Source: JAEZKC01 sp046546375
Lineage (GTDB): Bacteria; Fibrobacterota; Chitinivibrionia; Chitinivibrionales; Chitinispirillaceae
Length of the DNA: 64,000 nt
Assembly: GCA_046546375.1 (NCBI GenBank)
Contig: JBKGXV010000010.1
Location: forward strand, 1 to 64,000
Direction: 5' to 3'
The position numbers were made by a program, and so were the translations under genes. Positions 8,648-17,795 of this stretch are shown here, piece after piece (the stretch's first letter is position 1; every line of letters begins with the position of its first letter). Under the pieces are notes generated by a model. That model was given only the letters and a program-made list of their open reading frames with translations. It ran no database searches and was not told the DNA's origin.

Positions 8648-9523
8648 TCAAACCTCAGGATTAATTCTGTTGAAAAATCTGGAGAAAAAACTGTTCTTCG
8701 TCACCGGTCCACCACCGCATATCTTTCGTGCCAGCATGGTAGTCCGGTGCATAAACCGATTATGGGAATTATCAATTCTCAATAAATTCTGCATACGTCC
8801 AAACCGCTGAATATCCCTATCCGACACGATAACCCCAAACAACTCCAAAGGCTTTTTTAGAAATCTTACCACTAAAGCATTCAACCTGTCAAATGTTTCG
8901 CGCCCTTCCCGTTCATTTGATACCATATTCACCACCACACCAATCTGAGCAGCGCCTTTTTCATACAGAACTTTCACCATGGCATAGGCGTCAGCCAGGG
9001 AGGTAGGGTCAGGAGTCATGACCAGAAGGGTAAGATCAGCATGTGAGGAAAAGTGAGTAACCATGGAACCTATACCCGCCCCGGTATCCATCACCAGAAA
9101 ATCGTATCTGTTTTCAAGCTTGAGAAAATCAAGCCGTAAGCGTTCCAGCCTCGCGGTATCCAGATTCGCCAGTTCCTCCAATCCCGATGCCCCCGGCACG
9201 AGAGAAATCCCTTCAGGTGTCTGCACCACAGTCTGATCAAGACTGCACTGGCCGGATATGAAGTTTGATACGTTGTATTTGGGAGCCATTCCAAGCAGGA
9301 TATGTACATTGGCCAAGCCCAGATCCACATCCATCAGAAGCACTCTTTTCTGTAGTTTTGCTATTGCTCCGGCCAGAGTCAGAGACAATGTGGTTTTCCC
9401 CACTCCTCCCTTGCCGCTGGTAATGGCAATACTTCTGCAATGGTGTGATACTCTTCTGACCGGATCCGGTGTAAGCTCTTTGTTCTGAGCAAGTTCCCGA
9501 AGTTTCTGAGCCTGATCCCTCAT
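8648..9523 (-). CDS. flhG: FlhG (FleN/YlxH), MinD-like ATPase controlling flagellar number
   Basis: 291 residues. The N-terminus DQAQKLREL matches the DQAxxLR motif by which FlhG stimulates FlhF GTPase. A deviant Walker A SGKGGVGKTT lies at residues 36-45, followed by MDVDLGLANVH and the DTGAGIG switch. MinD-family dimerising ATPase at the membrane that limits flagellar number and position. The ATG overlaps the flhF stop by 4 bp (ATGA), so translation is coupled. Confidence 0.95.
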   Translation of the reverse strand: MRDQAQKLRELAQNKELTPDPVRRVSHHCRSIAITSGKGGVGKTTLSLTLAGAIAKLQKRVLLMDVDLGLANVHILLGMAPKYNVSNFISGQCSLDQTVVQTPEGISLVPGASGLEELANLDTARLERLRLDFLKLENRYDFLVMDTGAGIGSMVTHFSSHADLTLLVMTPDPTSLADAYAMVKVLYEKGAAQIGVVVNMVSNEREGRETFDRLNALVVRFLKKPLELFGVIVSDRDIQRFGRMQNLLRIDNSHNRFMHRTTMLARKICGGGPVTKNSFFSRFFNRINPEV

Positions 9524-10815
9524 CTGGACCGTCCCTTGATGAGTGTCTGTACGAAGCGGGCCGATTTTGCCAACTCAATATCATCAGGAACACTCTGTCC
9601 GACAGTGAAATAGGAGACAGGGATGTTTTCTTTGCTTACCACATTGAAAATGCTGCCCAGCTTTGTGGTTTCATCAAGCTTTGTAAAGAGAAGCCGGTTC
9701 ACTTTCACGGTTTTATACAACCGAATCATCTCCTCCAGGTCTGAATCCTTAGTGGTGGCGCTGAGTACGAGATGAGTTTCATCCGGCTTAAGCGTACTGA
9801 CCAGAGTTTTGAGTTCCTCCATGTGTTCGGAGTTTCTCTGGCTTCTGCCCGCTGTATCCACAAATACCACATCACTTTCACTGCAGTTTTCCAATGCAGC
9901 CGGGACTTCCTCGGGTGAGAACACCACCTGGAGTCCCACTTTGACTATATCCGCAAACATCCTGATCTGTTCGATAGCTGCGATACGATATGTATCAGCG
10001 GTGATGATGGAAATTTTCCTGCTTTTGTTCAAACAGCAGTGAGCTGCCAGTTTGGCAAGAGTGGTGGTTTTGCCCGATCCGGTAGGCCCAACAAACGCCA
10101 CCACCACAGGCCGGTTTTTTTTCAGTTTCAATGGTCCTGAAACGGGAAACTCACTGCTCAAAGAAGAGATCAATGTACTTTCAAGGTCAGCTTCGGTCAC
10201 TACCGCCGATTCGCGAATAGAATCTATCAATTTCTCGGCGATATTCTGTTTTACTTCTGAATCAACAAGCCTTTGAGTAAGTGCCGCCCATCCCTCCTCG
10301 GTTACAGGGGGAGCAGCCTCGTTTTTAACCGCAGTGCCGGCATTTACTGCTCCGGTACTGAGAATGGATTTGACCAGATTTTTTAGTTCACGCACATCCT
10401 CTTTGAGCTCAAGGATCTCATCTGCCTTTTCCTTTTCTTTAGGCGGCTGATGATCGGGCCGCTGAAGCTGATTCTGAACCGGGGCGCTGGTCCTTTGCTT
10501 CGGCGGAAAATAGGGACGCACCTCTGGTACCGCCGGGGGCGGAACAGAAGGCTTGGGTGGTGTTTTGGCATTCTGAGTACGGGGACGGTTATAAACGCCC
10601 GGCTTATTGACATGAAGAGGAGGAAACGAAGTATTCTTCAACGCAGCCTCATCGTCTATAGCCGCAGTTACTTCGATTTCATCCGGCCCTGCCAAACCGA
10701 ACATTTTCTTCTGGATCTTTCTGGTTTTGAGAATGATCGCATCCTCACCCAGCTCCTCCTTGATCTGAAGCAGCGCTTCGCGCATACTCTTCGCCACATA
10801 CTTCTTTATTCGCAT
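9520..10815 (-). CDS. flhF: FlhF, SRP-type GTPase for flagellar placement
   Basis: 431 residues. The N-terminal B domain (MRIKKYVAKSMREALLQIKEELGEDAIILKTR) is typical, followed by a proline-rich linker (about 80-130), an N domain, and the G domain with GPTGSGKTTT at residues 243-252, DTYRIAAIEQ, DTAGRS and TKLDET. It recruits early flagellar components to the pole. flhF-flhG order and the ATGA overlap match the common arrangement and suggest few, spatially controlled flagella. Confidence 0.95.
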   Translation of the reverse strand: MRIKKYVAKSMREALLQIKEELGEDAIILKTRKIQKKMFGLAGPDEIEVTAAIDDEAALKNTSFPPLHVNKPGVYNRPRTQNAKTPPKPSVPPPAVPEVRPYFPPKQRTSAPVQNQLQRPDHQPPKEKEKADEILELKEDVRELKNLVKSILSTGAVNAGTAVKNEAAPPVTEEGWAALTQRLVDSEVKQNIAEKLIDSIRESAVVTEADLESTLISSLSSEFPVSGPLKLKKNRPVVVAFVGPTGSGKTTTLAKLAAHCCLNKSRKISIITADTYRIAAIEQIRMFADIVKVGLQVVFSPEEVPAALENCSESDVVFVDTAGRSQRNSEHMEELKTLVSTLKPDETHLVLSATTKDSDLEEMIRLYKTVKVNRLLFTKLDETTKLGSIFNVVSKENIPVSYFTVGQSVPDDIELAKSARFVQTLIKGRSR

Positions 10816-10853
10816 TCACTCAACCTTTTAGGATTGTTAATCCCTGAATTTAT

Positions 10854-12962
10854 TTACTTTATCACCGATTCTTCAAGCGTAACCATTCCCATGGAACGGA
10901 TCTCAACTCCGGGCACGATTTCGTTGTATGAAAGAACAATCAGTTCGCCGAAATTGGTTTCCGTCAGCCTTTTTAGCTGAGGGCGTATTGTGGGAGAACA
11001 GATGAGAATAGGCAGTTCTCCGGACTGTTTCACATTTTCTATCTGCTCCCCTGTCGCCTCCAATATACGATTCACATCCGTGGGCGAAAGGGCAAACCTG
11101 AAAGCTCCATCACTTTCCTGGATCGCTCCCTCCAGACGTGCCTCCAGATTGGGATCCAGAGTAAGCACCGGAATCACACCGTCATCATTTTTATATGCCT
11201 CGCAGATCTGCGCAGCAAGAGAATTTCTGACGTATTCGGTGAGAATATCGGTATTTTTGCTTCTGGGCGCTACATCGGCCAAAGTTTCCAGAATAAGCAG
11301 AAGATCCCTGATGGACACTCTTTCTCTGAGCAGATTCTGCAGCACTTTGTGTACTTCACCCACACTGAGCACAGAAGGAACAAGTTCTTCTACAACTGTA
11401 GCGCTGTGTTCCTTGATATTGTCAAGAAGCGTTTTCACATCCTGACGTGTAAGGATCTCATGAGCGTGACTCTTTATGATCTCAGTTAAATGAGTGGCAA
11501 GCACTGCCGGGAGCTCAACCACGGTATACCCGGCGATCTCCGCATCCCCCTTCTGGCTTTCGGTTATCCAGAGAGCGGGCAGATTGAACGCCGGTTCCAC
11601 AGTAGGCACACCACGTATCTTTTTGGTTGCGGTTCCGGGATCCATCGCCAGATAGGCCCCGCTCATCAATTCACCACTGCCCACCACAACAGTACGTATC
11701 TTGATTTTGTATTCATTTGGTTTAAGCTGAATATTGTCCCGAATTCTGATAGGAGGAATAATCAGACCAAGTTCGGTTGCGAGCTGACGGCGGATCATGG
11801 TGATTCTGTCCAGAAGATCCCCGCCCTGTTTAACATCCACTATGGGAATAAGCCCGTAGCCGATTTCAAGCTCCATGGGATCCACATGAAGGTAATCCTC
11901 AACGCGCTCCTCTTTGGGCTGCTGTCCCTGTGCAGACTGCTGTTGTTGTTCCTCAACCTCCTGCTGCTCAATTTCCTTTTTGAGGCGTTTGTTTCCTAAA
12001 TATGCGGCCACAAAAGAGGATAAGCCCAGAACGATGAAAGGAATTTTAGGAAACCCGGGAATGATCGCAAACAAAAGCATCATTCCTCCGGCAACACCGA
12101 GAACTTTGGGACGGGAGAAGACCTGAGTCACTATCTCCTGACCCAGATTGCTTTCCGAAGCGGCACGGCTGACCAGTATACCGGCTCCGGTAGAAATCAT
12201 CAGCGCGGGAATTTGCGACACCAATCCATCACCGATAGTAAGCATAGTGTAGGTGGAAAGAGCTTCGCCCCAATTCATACCTATCTGAGCCACACCGATG
12301 ATAAAACCGCCGATCACATTCACTAAGGTGATAAGAATTCCCGCTATGGCATCACCTCTGACGAATTTGGAGGCTCCGTCCATCGCTCCGTAGAAGTCCG
12401 CTTCACGTGATATCTGATTACGACGGTCGCGGGCCTGCTGTTCATTTATGAGACCGGCATTCAGATCGGCATCTATAGCCATCTGCTTTCCGGGCATGGC
12501 GTCAAGTGTAAACCTGGCGGCAACTTCGGCGATTCGCCCTGCACCCTTGGTAATCACAATGAATTGAATCAGTACCAGTATGATGAAAATCACCACACCG
12601 ACGACCATGTTTCCCTTGGTAACGAAGGTTCCGAAAACCTCCACCACCTTTCCGGCATCTGCCTGACTGAGAATGAGTCGTGTTGTGGCAACATTCAGAG
12701 ATAATCGAAACAACGTCACCGCAAGAAGCAGTGACGGAAACACCGAGAACTCCAAGGCATCATTGTTATACATTGATACCAGCAGAATTATCAGAGCAAG
12801 GCAGAGATTAAGCGACAGGAACAGATCCATGAACATGGTGGGAATGGGAATAACCATGATCACAAGAATTCCCACCACCCCAAGCACCACGAGCAGATCG
12901 CGCTGTTTGGTGAGAGTCTGCAGAAGGGAAGATTTCCCGATGTCGCCCAGATTATGGGGCAT
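10854..12962 (-). CDS. flhA: FlhA, flagellar export gate protein
   Basis: 702 residues, usual length. About eight transmembrane helices in the first 330 residues (GVVGILVIMVIPIPTMFMDL, LFRLSLNVATTRLIL), the conserved cytoplasmic FHIPEP loop region (DAMPGKQMAIDADLNAG), then a large cytoplasmic domain that forms the nonameric ring docking chaperone-substrate complexes. AGGTGA lies upstream of ATG 12962. A 160-bp gap separates it from flhB, where no promoter could be assigned with confidence. Confidence 0.96.
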   Translation of the reverse strand: MPHNLGDIGKSSLLQTLTKQRDLLVVLGVVGILVIMVIPIPTMFMDLFLSLNLCLALIILLVSMYNNDALEFSVFPSLLLAVTLFRLSLNVATTRLILSQADAGKVVEVFGTFVTKGNMVVGVVIFIILVLIQFIVITKGAGRIAEVAARFTLDAMPGKQMAIDADLNAGLINEQQARDRRNQISREADFYGAMDGASKFVRGDAIAGILITLVNVIGGFIIGVAQIGMNWGEALSTYTMLTIGDGLVSQIPALMISTGAGILVSRAASESNLGQEIVTQVFSRPKVLGVAGGMMLLFAIIPGFPKIPFIVLGLSSFVAAYLGNKRLKKEIEQQEVEEQQQQSAQGQQPKEERVEDYLHVDPMELEIGYGLIPIVDVKQGGDLLDRITMIRRQLATELGLIIPPIRIRDNIQLKPNEYKIKIRTVVVGSGELMSGAYLAMDPGTATKKIRGVPTVEPAFNLPALWITESQKGDAEIAGYTVVELPAVLATHLTEIIKSHAHEILTRQDVKTLLDNIKEHSATVVEELVPSVLSVGEVHKVLQNLLRERVSIRDLLLILETLADVAPRSKNTDILTEYVRNSLAAQICEAYKNDDGVIPVLTLDPNLEARLEGAIQESDGAFRFALSPTDVNRILEATGEQIENVKQSGELPILICSPTIRPQLKRLTETNFGELIVLSYNEIVPGVEIRSMGMVTLEESVIK

Positions 12963-13122
12963 TCAAATCACCTCATTTTTTCAGAACGCCTGTTGAATCA
13001 CCTGTTTCCAGACTTTATGATCCGAACGCAAAGAATTTAAAAATACACCTTTTATTCAAATGATAACAGTCCCCAGGAACATATTTAAATCATTATCAAA
13101 CAACTCATTAAGGCATTTTTCA

Positions 13123-14193
13123 TCAGGCTGCTGCTTTGTTTTTCAACTTGAACACATAGGCCAGGATTTCGGCCACTGCCGTGAAAAACTCCATGGGAAT
13201 GGGCAACCCGATTTCAACTTTATCATACATTGCCCGAGCCAGAGGTTTATCCTCCACTATGGGAATATCGTTTTCTTGAGCCATTTTTTTAATGCGTTCT
13301 GCAATGAAGCGCTTTCCTTTGGCTATCACCACCGGCGCGTCGTTTTCTGACGGTTCATATTTCAGGGCGATGGCGATATGAGTGGGGTTGGTCACCACCA
13401 CAGTGGCCTCAGGCACCTCCTCCATCATCCGCCTCCTTGCCATTTCACGCTGAAGGGAACGGATACGGGATTTGACCTGAGGATCGCCATCCATCTGTTT
13501 ACGCTCCTCTTTTACCTCCTGATGAGTCATTTTGAGCTTCTTTTCATATTCATAACGCTGGTATGCATAATCCAGAAGCGCCAGAAAGAGAAGCACTATT
13601 GCAGTTTTCAGAAATATTTCGAAAGCTGAAGCCAGAGTGAATTCCCAGATAGTATAAACGGAAGCATCCGATAACACCAGCAACTGCTCATATTTTCCCC
13701 GAAGGGTGTCATAGGCGATGTATCCAATAATGGCGATTTTGAGTAAGTTTTTAACTGTATCCACAATCGCTTTCATAGAGAAAAGTCTTTGAGCACCGCT
13801 TAAGGGATTGATTTTTTCCAGTTTAGGCGTAAGCGGCTCAAGTGTGAAAAGGAGGCCTATCTGAACAACGTTGGCCAAAACTCCCGCAACCAGAATCGAA
13901 CCGCACAAAGGCAGCACCAGCTTGAAAACCAGAAGAATGGTTTTGCGCGACAGTTGCAGAAAATTACGCATACCCATGTCAGTCTGTGAACAGAGTTTGA
14001 AGATCTCGCGGATACTGTACGTCAGCTCCTCGATCATCCACGGACCGACCAGCTTGAACAGTAAAATGGCAACAAAGAGCACGAGCACTGAATTTACCTC
14101 GGTACTCTTTGCCACAGTCCCCTTTTTACGGGCATCCTGTCGCTTTTTCTCGGATGGGGCCTCGGTCTTTTCTTCTGAACCTTGTTCTGCCAT
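13123..14193 (-). CDS. flhB: FlhB, export apparatus substrate-specificity switch
   Basis: 356 residues with four transmembrane helices and a C-terminal cytoplasmic domain. The autocleavage motif NPTH is at residues 269-272 (VVVTNPTHIAIALKY), so the hook-to-filament export switch is expected to work normally. The N-terminal acidic/lysine segment (SEEKTEAPSEKKRQDARKKG) is typical. The substrate switch partner FliK is encoded in the same block. Confidence 0.97.
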   Translation of the reverse strand: MAEQGSEEKTEAPSEKKRQDARKKGTVAKSTEVNSVLVLFVAILLFKLVGPWMIEELTYSIREIFKLCSQTDMGMRNFLQLSRKTILLVFKLVLPLCGSILVAGVLANVVQIGLLFTLEPLTPKLEKINPLSGAQRLFSMKAIVDTVKNLLKIAIIGYIAYDTLRGKYEQLLVLSDASVYTIWEFTLASAFEIFLKTAIVLLFLALLDYAYQRYEYEKKLKMTHQEVKEERKQMDGDPQVKSRIRSLQREMARRRMMEEVPEATVVVTNPTHIAIALKYEPSENDAPVVIAKGKRFIAERIKKMAQENDIPIVEDKPLARAMYDKVEIGLPIPMEFFTAVAEILAYVFKLKNKAAA

Positions 14194-14259
14194 AAAACGT
14201 TCTTTTAAATTTCCAGATTACTGAGCGCAGATCAATTTACTTGTAATTATATCGTATTG

Positions 14260-15051
14260 TCAGCTCATAAGGTACAATAATTTCCAAATATCCTGCACAA
14301 GTGCTTCGACCATGCGTTTAAACAGAGTTGCCAGCATGGGCAGAGCAATAATGGTGGTACCTATTCCCACGAAAATCTTAAGAGGAAGCCCCACGAAAAA
14401 GATGTTTATCTGGGGAACAGTTCTGGCAACGATTCCCAAAGCCAGTTCGGTCAGAAGCAGTGTGACGAAAATCGGAGCAGCCAGCTTGAGTGCTATAATG
14501 AAAATATCGGCCACCATACCCAGAATATGGGCAGACATCCGGTCGCCAGGAAACGTGGCTCCCATAAGCGGTATCAGTTCAAAACTTTTCTGAATCGAAA
14601 CAAGCATGAAATAATGGCCGTTAAACAGCAGAAAAAAGATGGAGAAGATCACCACCTGAAACTGACCCAGAACCGTAGTGGATTGATCTGTAATAGGATC
14701 GGCCATTTCCACGAAACCGAATCCCATCTCTGTATCTATCAGTTTTCCCGCAAACTGAACAGCAGCAAAGAGAAACGAGGCGGCAAAACCCACAGCCAAT
14801 CCCACCATTGCCTCTTTTGACACCATAAGAACAAACATGCCCACCGAAAAGGTTGAAGGAAGCTGAGGAAAACCGGCTGCAAGCTGAGTGGAGAAAAGCG
14901 CAGTCGTGAAAAGAAGTGAAAGGGCTACTTTTATCTGCGCAGGTATGTTCTGGGCCCCGAAAATCGGAAGCAGAAATATCATGGTGACAACCCTGACAAA
15001 CATCAGCAGAAAATACTGCACCTGGTCTGCGGAGACCATCAACCCATTCAT
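14260..15051 (-). CDS. fliR: FliR, flagellar export gate protein
   Basis: 263 residues, strongly hydrophobic with about six predicted helices (FLLMFVRVVTMIFLLPIFGAQNIPAQIKVALSLL at the N-terminus is the family hallmark). Forms the FliPQR export channel in the inner membrane. ATG overlaps the fliQ stop by 4 bp. Confidence 0.95.
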   Translation of the reverse strand: MNGLMVSADQVQYFLLMFVRVVTMIFLLPIFGAQNIPAQIKVALSLLFTTALFSTQLAAGFPQLPSTFSVGMFVLMVSKEAMVGLAVGFAASFLFAAVQFAGKLIDTEMGFGFVEMADPITDQSTTVLGQFQVVIFSIFFLLFNGHYFMLVSIQKSFELIPLMGATFPGDRMSAHILGMVADIFIIALKLAAPIFVTLLLTELALGIVARTVPQINIFFVGLPLKIFVGIGTTIIALPMLATLFKRMVEALVQDIWKLLYLMS

Positions 15052-15320
15052 CCGCCCCCCACCCTGCCGATCATATTGAAAAGACCATGAGTATACTCGA
15101 TCAGCTTCAGAATCATCCAGGGCATCAAAAAGAGAAGAACGAGACCGATTCCGATGATTTTGGGAATGAAGGTGAGGGTCATTTCATGAATCTGAGTAAC
15201 AGCCTGGAAAATACCAACCAGAAGACCGATCACCAGTCCCACCGCCAGAAGCGGTCCCGCAATCATCATCACTATCAAGAGAGCCTGACGGCCCATATCC
15301 ACTACTACTGCAGGTTCCAT
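15048..15320 (-). CDS. fliQ: FliQ, flagellar export gate protein
   Basis: 90 residues with two transmembrane hairpin helices (ALLIVMMIAGPLLAVGLVIGLLVGIFQAVTQIHEMTLTFIPK is the conserved core). Component of the FliPQR pore. Lies between fliP and fliR with a 6-bp gap and a 4-bp overlap. Confidence 0.95.
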   Translation of the reverse strand: MEPAVVVDMGRQALLIVMMIAGPLLAVGLVIGLLVGIFQAVTQIHEMTLTFIPKIIGIGLVLLFLMPWMILKLIEYTHGLFNMIGRVGGG

Positions 15321-15326
15321 ATACTT

Positions 15327-16157
15327 CTACCTAAACGAAACTACAAGCTGATGAACGATCAGATGCCATCCATCAACCAGTACAAAAAGTATGATTTTAA
15401 AGGGCATGGAGATCATAACCGGCGGAAGCATCATCATGCCCATGGAAAGCAGCACACTTGCAACCACCATATCGATAACCAGAAACGGAATGAACAGAAT
15501 GAATCCTATAATGAATCCGGTTTTCAGTTCGCTTGTAATGAACGCAGGGATGATCACTTCGAAAGGGAGATCATCCACATTGCGGGGGGGCGGCATGCGG
15601 GAAATCCGCACAAAAAGAGCCACATCCTTTTCACTCACCTGCCGCAGCATGAAATTGCGCACCGGTTGACTCGCTGTATCAAGCGCCTCCTTGAATTCGA
15701 TATCATTGCCCAAGTAGGGCTGAAGCGCATTTTCGTTGATCTCGGAAATTACCGGCATCATGATAAAAAAGGTAAGAAAAAGAGAAAGCCCGATCATTAT
15801 CTGATTGGGAGGCATGGTCTGAGTACCGAGAGCCCGCCGCAGAAACGACAGCACTATCACGATTCTCACAAACGAAGTGACCATTATCAGTATCGAAGGC
15901 GCAACGGCCAGAACAGTTATGAGAAACAGAACCTGCAGCGCTACAGCGACATCCCCCGGCTCCTGTGAATCGGCCATGGAAAGCGTCAGCTTCGGAACGA
16001 CCTGAGCCTGCAGAGCCGTAACCGCCGGCCCCAGAATTACTGCAAGTGTGAAGATTGCCGTCCGAAGTCTTGTAAGGGCCCCTTTTTTTTCGCTAAAGTT
16101 TTTGCCCGTATCTACCGAAACAGATAAAGAAGGAGTAGAATCTGTTCTGTAAGTCAT
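15327..16157 (-). CDS. fliP: FliP, flagellar export gate protein
   Basis: 276 residues: a somewhat long N-terminal leader with a cleavable-type hydrophobic segment (LTRLRTAIFTLAVILGPAVTALQAQ), then the family core ILIMVTSFVRIVIVLSFLRRALGTQTMPPNQI and the C-terminal helices. Five copies build the export channel. The start codon overlaps fliO by 4 bp. The roughly 28 residues before the signal segment are longer than usual, so an internal start cannot be excluded. Confidence 0.95.
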   Translation of the reverse strand: MTYRTDSTPSLSVSVDTGKNFSEKKGALTRLRTAIFTLAVILGPAVTALQAQVVPKLTLSMADSQEPGDVAVALQVLFLITVLAVAPSILIMVTSFVRIVIVLSFLRRALGTQTMPPNQIMIGLSLFLTFFIMMPVISEINENALQPYLGNDIEFKEALDTASQPVRNFMLRQVSEKDVALFVRISRMPPPRNVDDLPFEVIIPAFITSELKTGFIIGFILFIPFLVIDMVVASVLLSMGMMMLPPVMISMPFKIILFVLVDGWHLIVHQLVVSFR

Positions 16158-16726
16158 TGTGATTTTTTCATCTTTCCCATGAAACTGTTGAACGCGTCTT
16201 TGAAATGCATGATATTCGCCCCTTCCTTGGAGGAAGAGATAATATCAATCGCCTTCTGACCTTCAATTTTTTCCAACAGCACGATATTATTCGATGTCTG
16301 TCCCAGAAGGTACACGGTATCCATTACCCTGACCAGAACCGCATTTCTGTTCTGCCCGAATGAGAGCACCTCAAGGACATCCATTGTTCCGCCACCTCCC
16401 ACCTTGGAGGCTCCTGCCAGACCCGTTTTTTTCACCACCCAGGCCACAGCAAAGATAAGAGCGGTTATGATGGCCAAATATCCCATAATGCGAAGAAGCA
16501 CCAAGGCGTAGTTCTCCTGTGACCTCTGTGACTCCTGCACGGGAGTCGTTTCCGCGGTGCTGAACGCGGTATCTTCTCCGGTATTGACTGCCTGGCGCAC
16601 CTTATCTAAATCAAAATTTCCGATCTCCTCATTTTGGGCCAGAAGAGATCCGGTCACAGAGAAAAGAATAACCAGCACAAACACATGAAATCTGCCCATG
16701 CCTGTTTTTTTGAAAATCCTTCCCAT
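16154..16726 (-). CDS. fliO: FliO, export gate assembly protein
   Basis: 190 residues: signal-like N-terminus (FHVFVLVILFSVTGSLLAQ), a periplasmic linker rich in Thr/Gln, one transmembrane helix (LLRIMGYLAIITALIFAVAWVVKKTG), then the FliO cytoplasmic domain (VLSFGQNRNAVLVRVMDTVYLLGQTSNNIVLLEKI). It is a chaperone for FliP ring assembly. AAAGG lies about 7 nt before ATG 16726. Order fliO-P-Q-R is conserved. Confidence 0.88.
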   Translation of the reverse strand: MGRIFKKTGMGRFHVFVLVILFSVTGSLLAQNEEIGNFDLDKVRQAVNTGEDTAFSTAETTPVQESQRSQENYALVLLRIMGYLAIITALIFAVAWVVKKTGLAGASKVGGGGTMDVLEVLSFGQNRNAVLVRVMDTVYLLGQTSNNIVLLEKIEGQKAIDIISSSKEGANIMHFKDAFNSFMGKMKKSQ

Positions 16727-16745
16727 ATACTGCCTTTCTTTACAA

Positions 16746-17795
16746 TTATCGCAGGCTTTTTATCCTGTCTTCTGCGGAAACGAGGGATACAATGCGGATA
16801 CCAAAGCTTTCATCCACCACTACGACCTCCCCTTTAGCCACTACCTTGTTATTCACAAGAAGGTCCACCGGCTCCCCCGCCATTTTATCCAACTCGACAA
16901 TGGAACCGGGTGCAAGATCAAGAACTTTCTTTATGGACAGATTTGATTTACCCAACTCTATGTTGATCTCCAATTCAACATCCAGCAGAAGATCGATATT
17001 GTCTTTAGGACCGTCAAAGGTTGCCCCGGCGGTGGTGCCATTGAACTGACCCATTGCGGAATCTGCACTGAAATCTGAAGACATTTTGGTTAAATCATCC
17101 ACTTCAGCCTGATTAAGCCCCACATCTTCATTCTGCTGGGGTGCTGGCTCAGGTTCCTTGGGGGCTTTCTTTTGGGCAAGCTGTTCTCCCAAAGACTGCG
17201 GTATAAGCAGTGCCACATAGGAATCCACCAATCCTTCAACATTCATCTTGGCTATTCCCATATCCATAGAATCTGCAGGGAAAGGCGGGTTCTCCAACTC
17301 AAACTCTGCAACCTCCACCGAACCGGCCGAGATGGACTGCCCCAGCTCCTCTCCCAGTGCAGTGGAAAAAGCTCCCATCACCTGATTGAACAGTTCCCCG
17401 ATTGCATCTTTGTGATCCTCGTTGTAATCCGCACTTCCATCCCCCATCATCATCAGATCCGATAATGTGGCGACATTTTTTTTCTGCATAATCAGGTACA
17501 GACTGCCATCCAGACCGGACTTGAAAGAAAGGTTAAGCGACACCACAACGGCTTTGATCTTTTCCTGAATAACAGAAAAGTCCGCCTTTTCGCACAGTTC
17601 GACTTCCAGATTGACCTGTTTGCCAATTACCGTGGTCACAACCGTACCGGCCTGACCGCAGAACAGATCAAACATCGATGCTACGGCTGGAAGATTGTTT
17701 TTACCTTCTGAATCACTGCTTCCGGAATCCTCACCGTCATCCATTGCACCCGAGAGCAAACTGTCTATCTGATCTTGAGATAAATAATCACTCAT
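16746..17795 (-). CDS. fliY: FliY-type switch protein: CheC-like domain fused to FliN
   Basis: 349 residues. Residues 1-13 (MSDYLSQDQIDSL) repeat the CheY-binding-like N-terminus seen in FliM. The middle (about 35-205) is a CheC-like domain and the end (about 265-345) the SpoA/FliN domain that builds the C-ring. One CheC active-site half is partly present: DAIGELFN fits D-x3-E-x2-N, but the downstream proline at +23 is Val. FliY proteins of Bacillus and Thermotoga dephosphorylate CheY-P; activity here is uncertain. It overlaps the fliM stop by 8 bp. Confidence 0.88.
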   Translation of the reverse strand: MSDYLSQDQIDSLLSGAMDDGEDSGSSDSEGKNNLPAVASMFDLFCGQAGTVVTTVIGKQVNLEVELCEKADFSVIQEKIKAVVVSLNLSFKSGLDGSLYLIMQKKNVATLSDLMMMGDGSADYNEDHKDAIGELFNQVMGAFSTALGEELGQSISAGSVEVAEFELENPPFPADSMDMGIAKMNVEGLVDSYVALLIPQSLGEQLAQKKAPKEPEPAPQQNEDVGLNQAEVDDLTKMSSDFSADSAMGQFNGTTAGATFDGPKDNIDLLLDVELEINIELGKSNLSIKKVLDLAPGSIVELDKMAGEPVDLLVNNKVVAKGEVVVVDESFGIRIVSLVSAEDRIKSLR

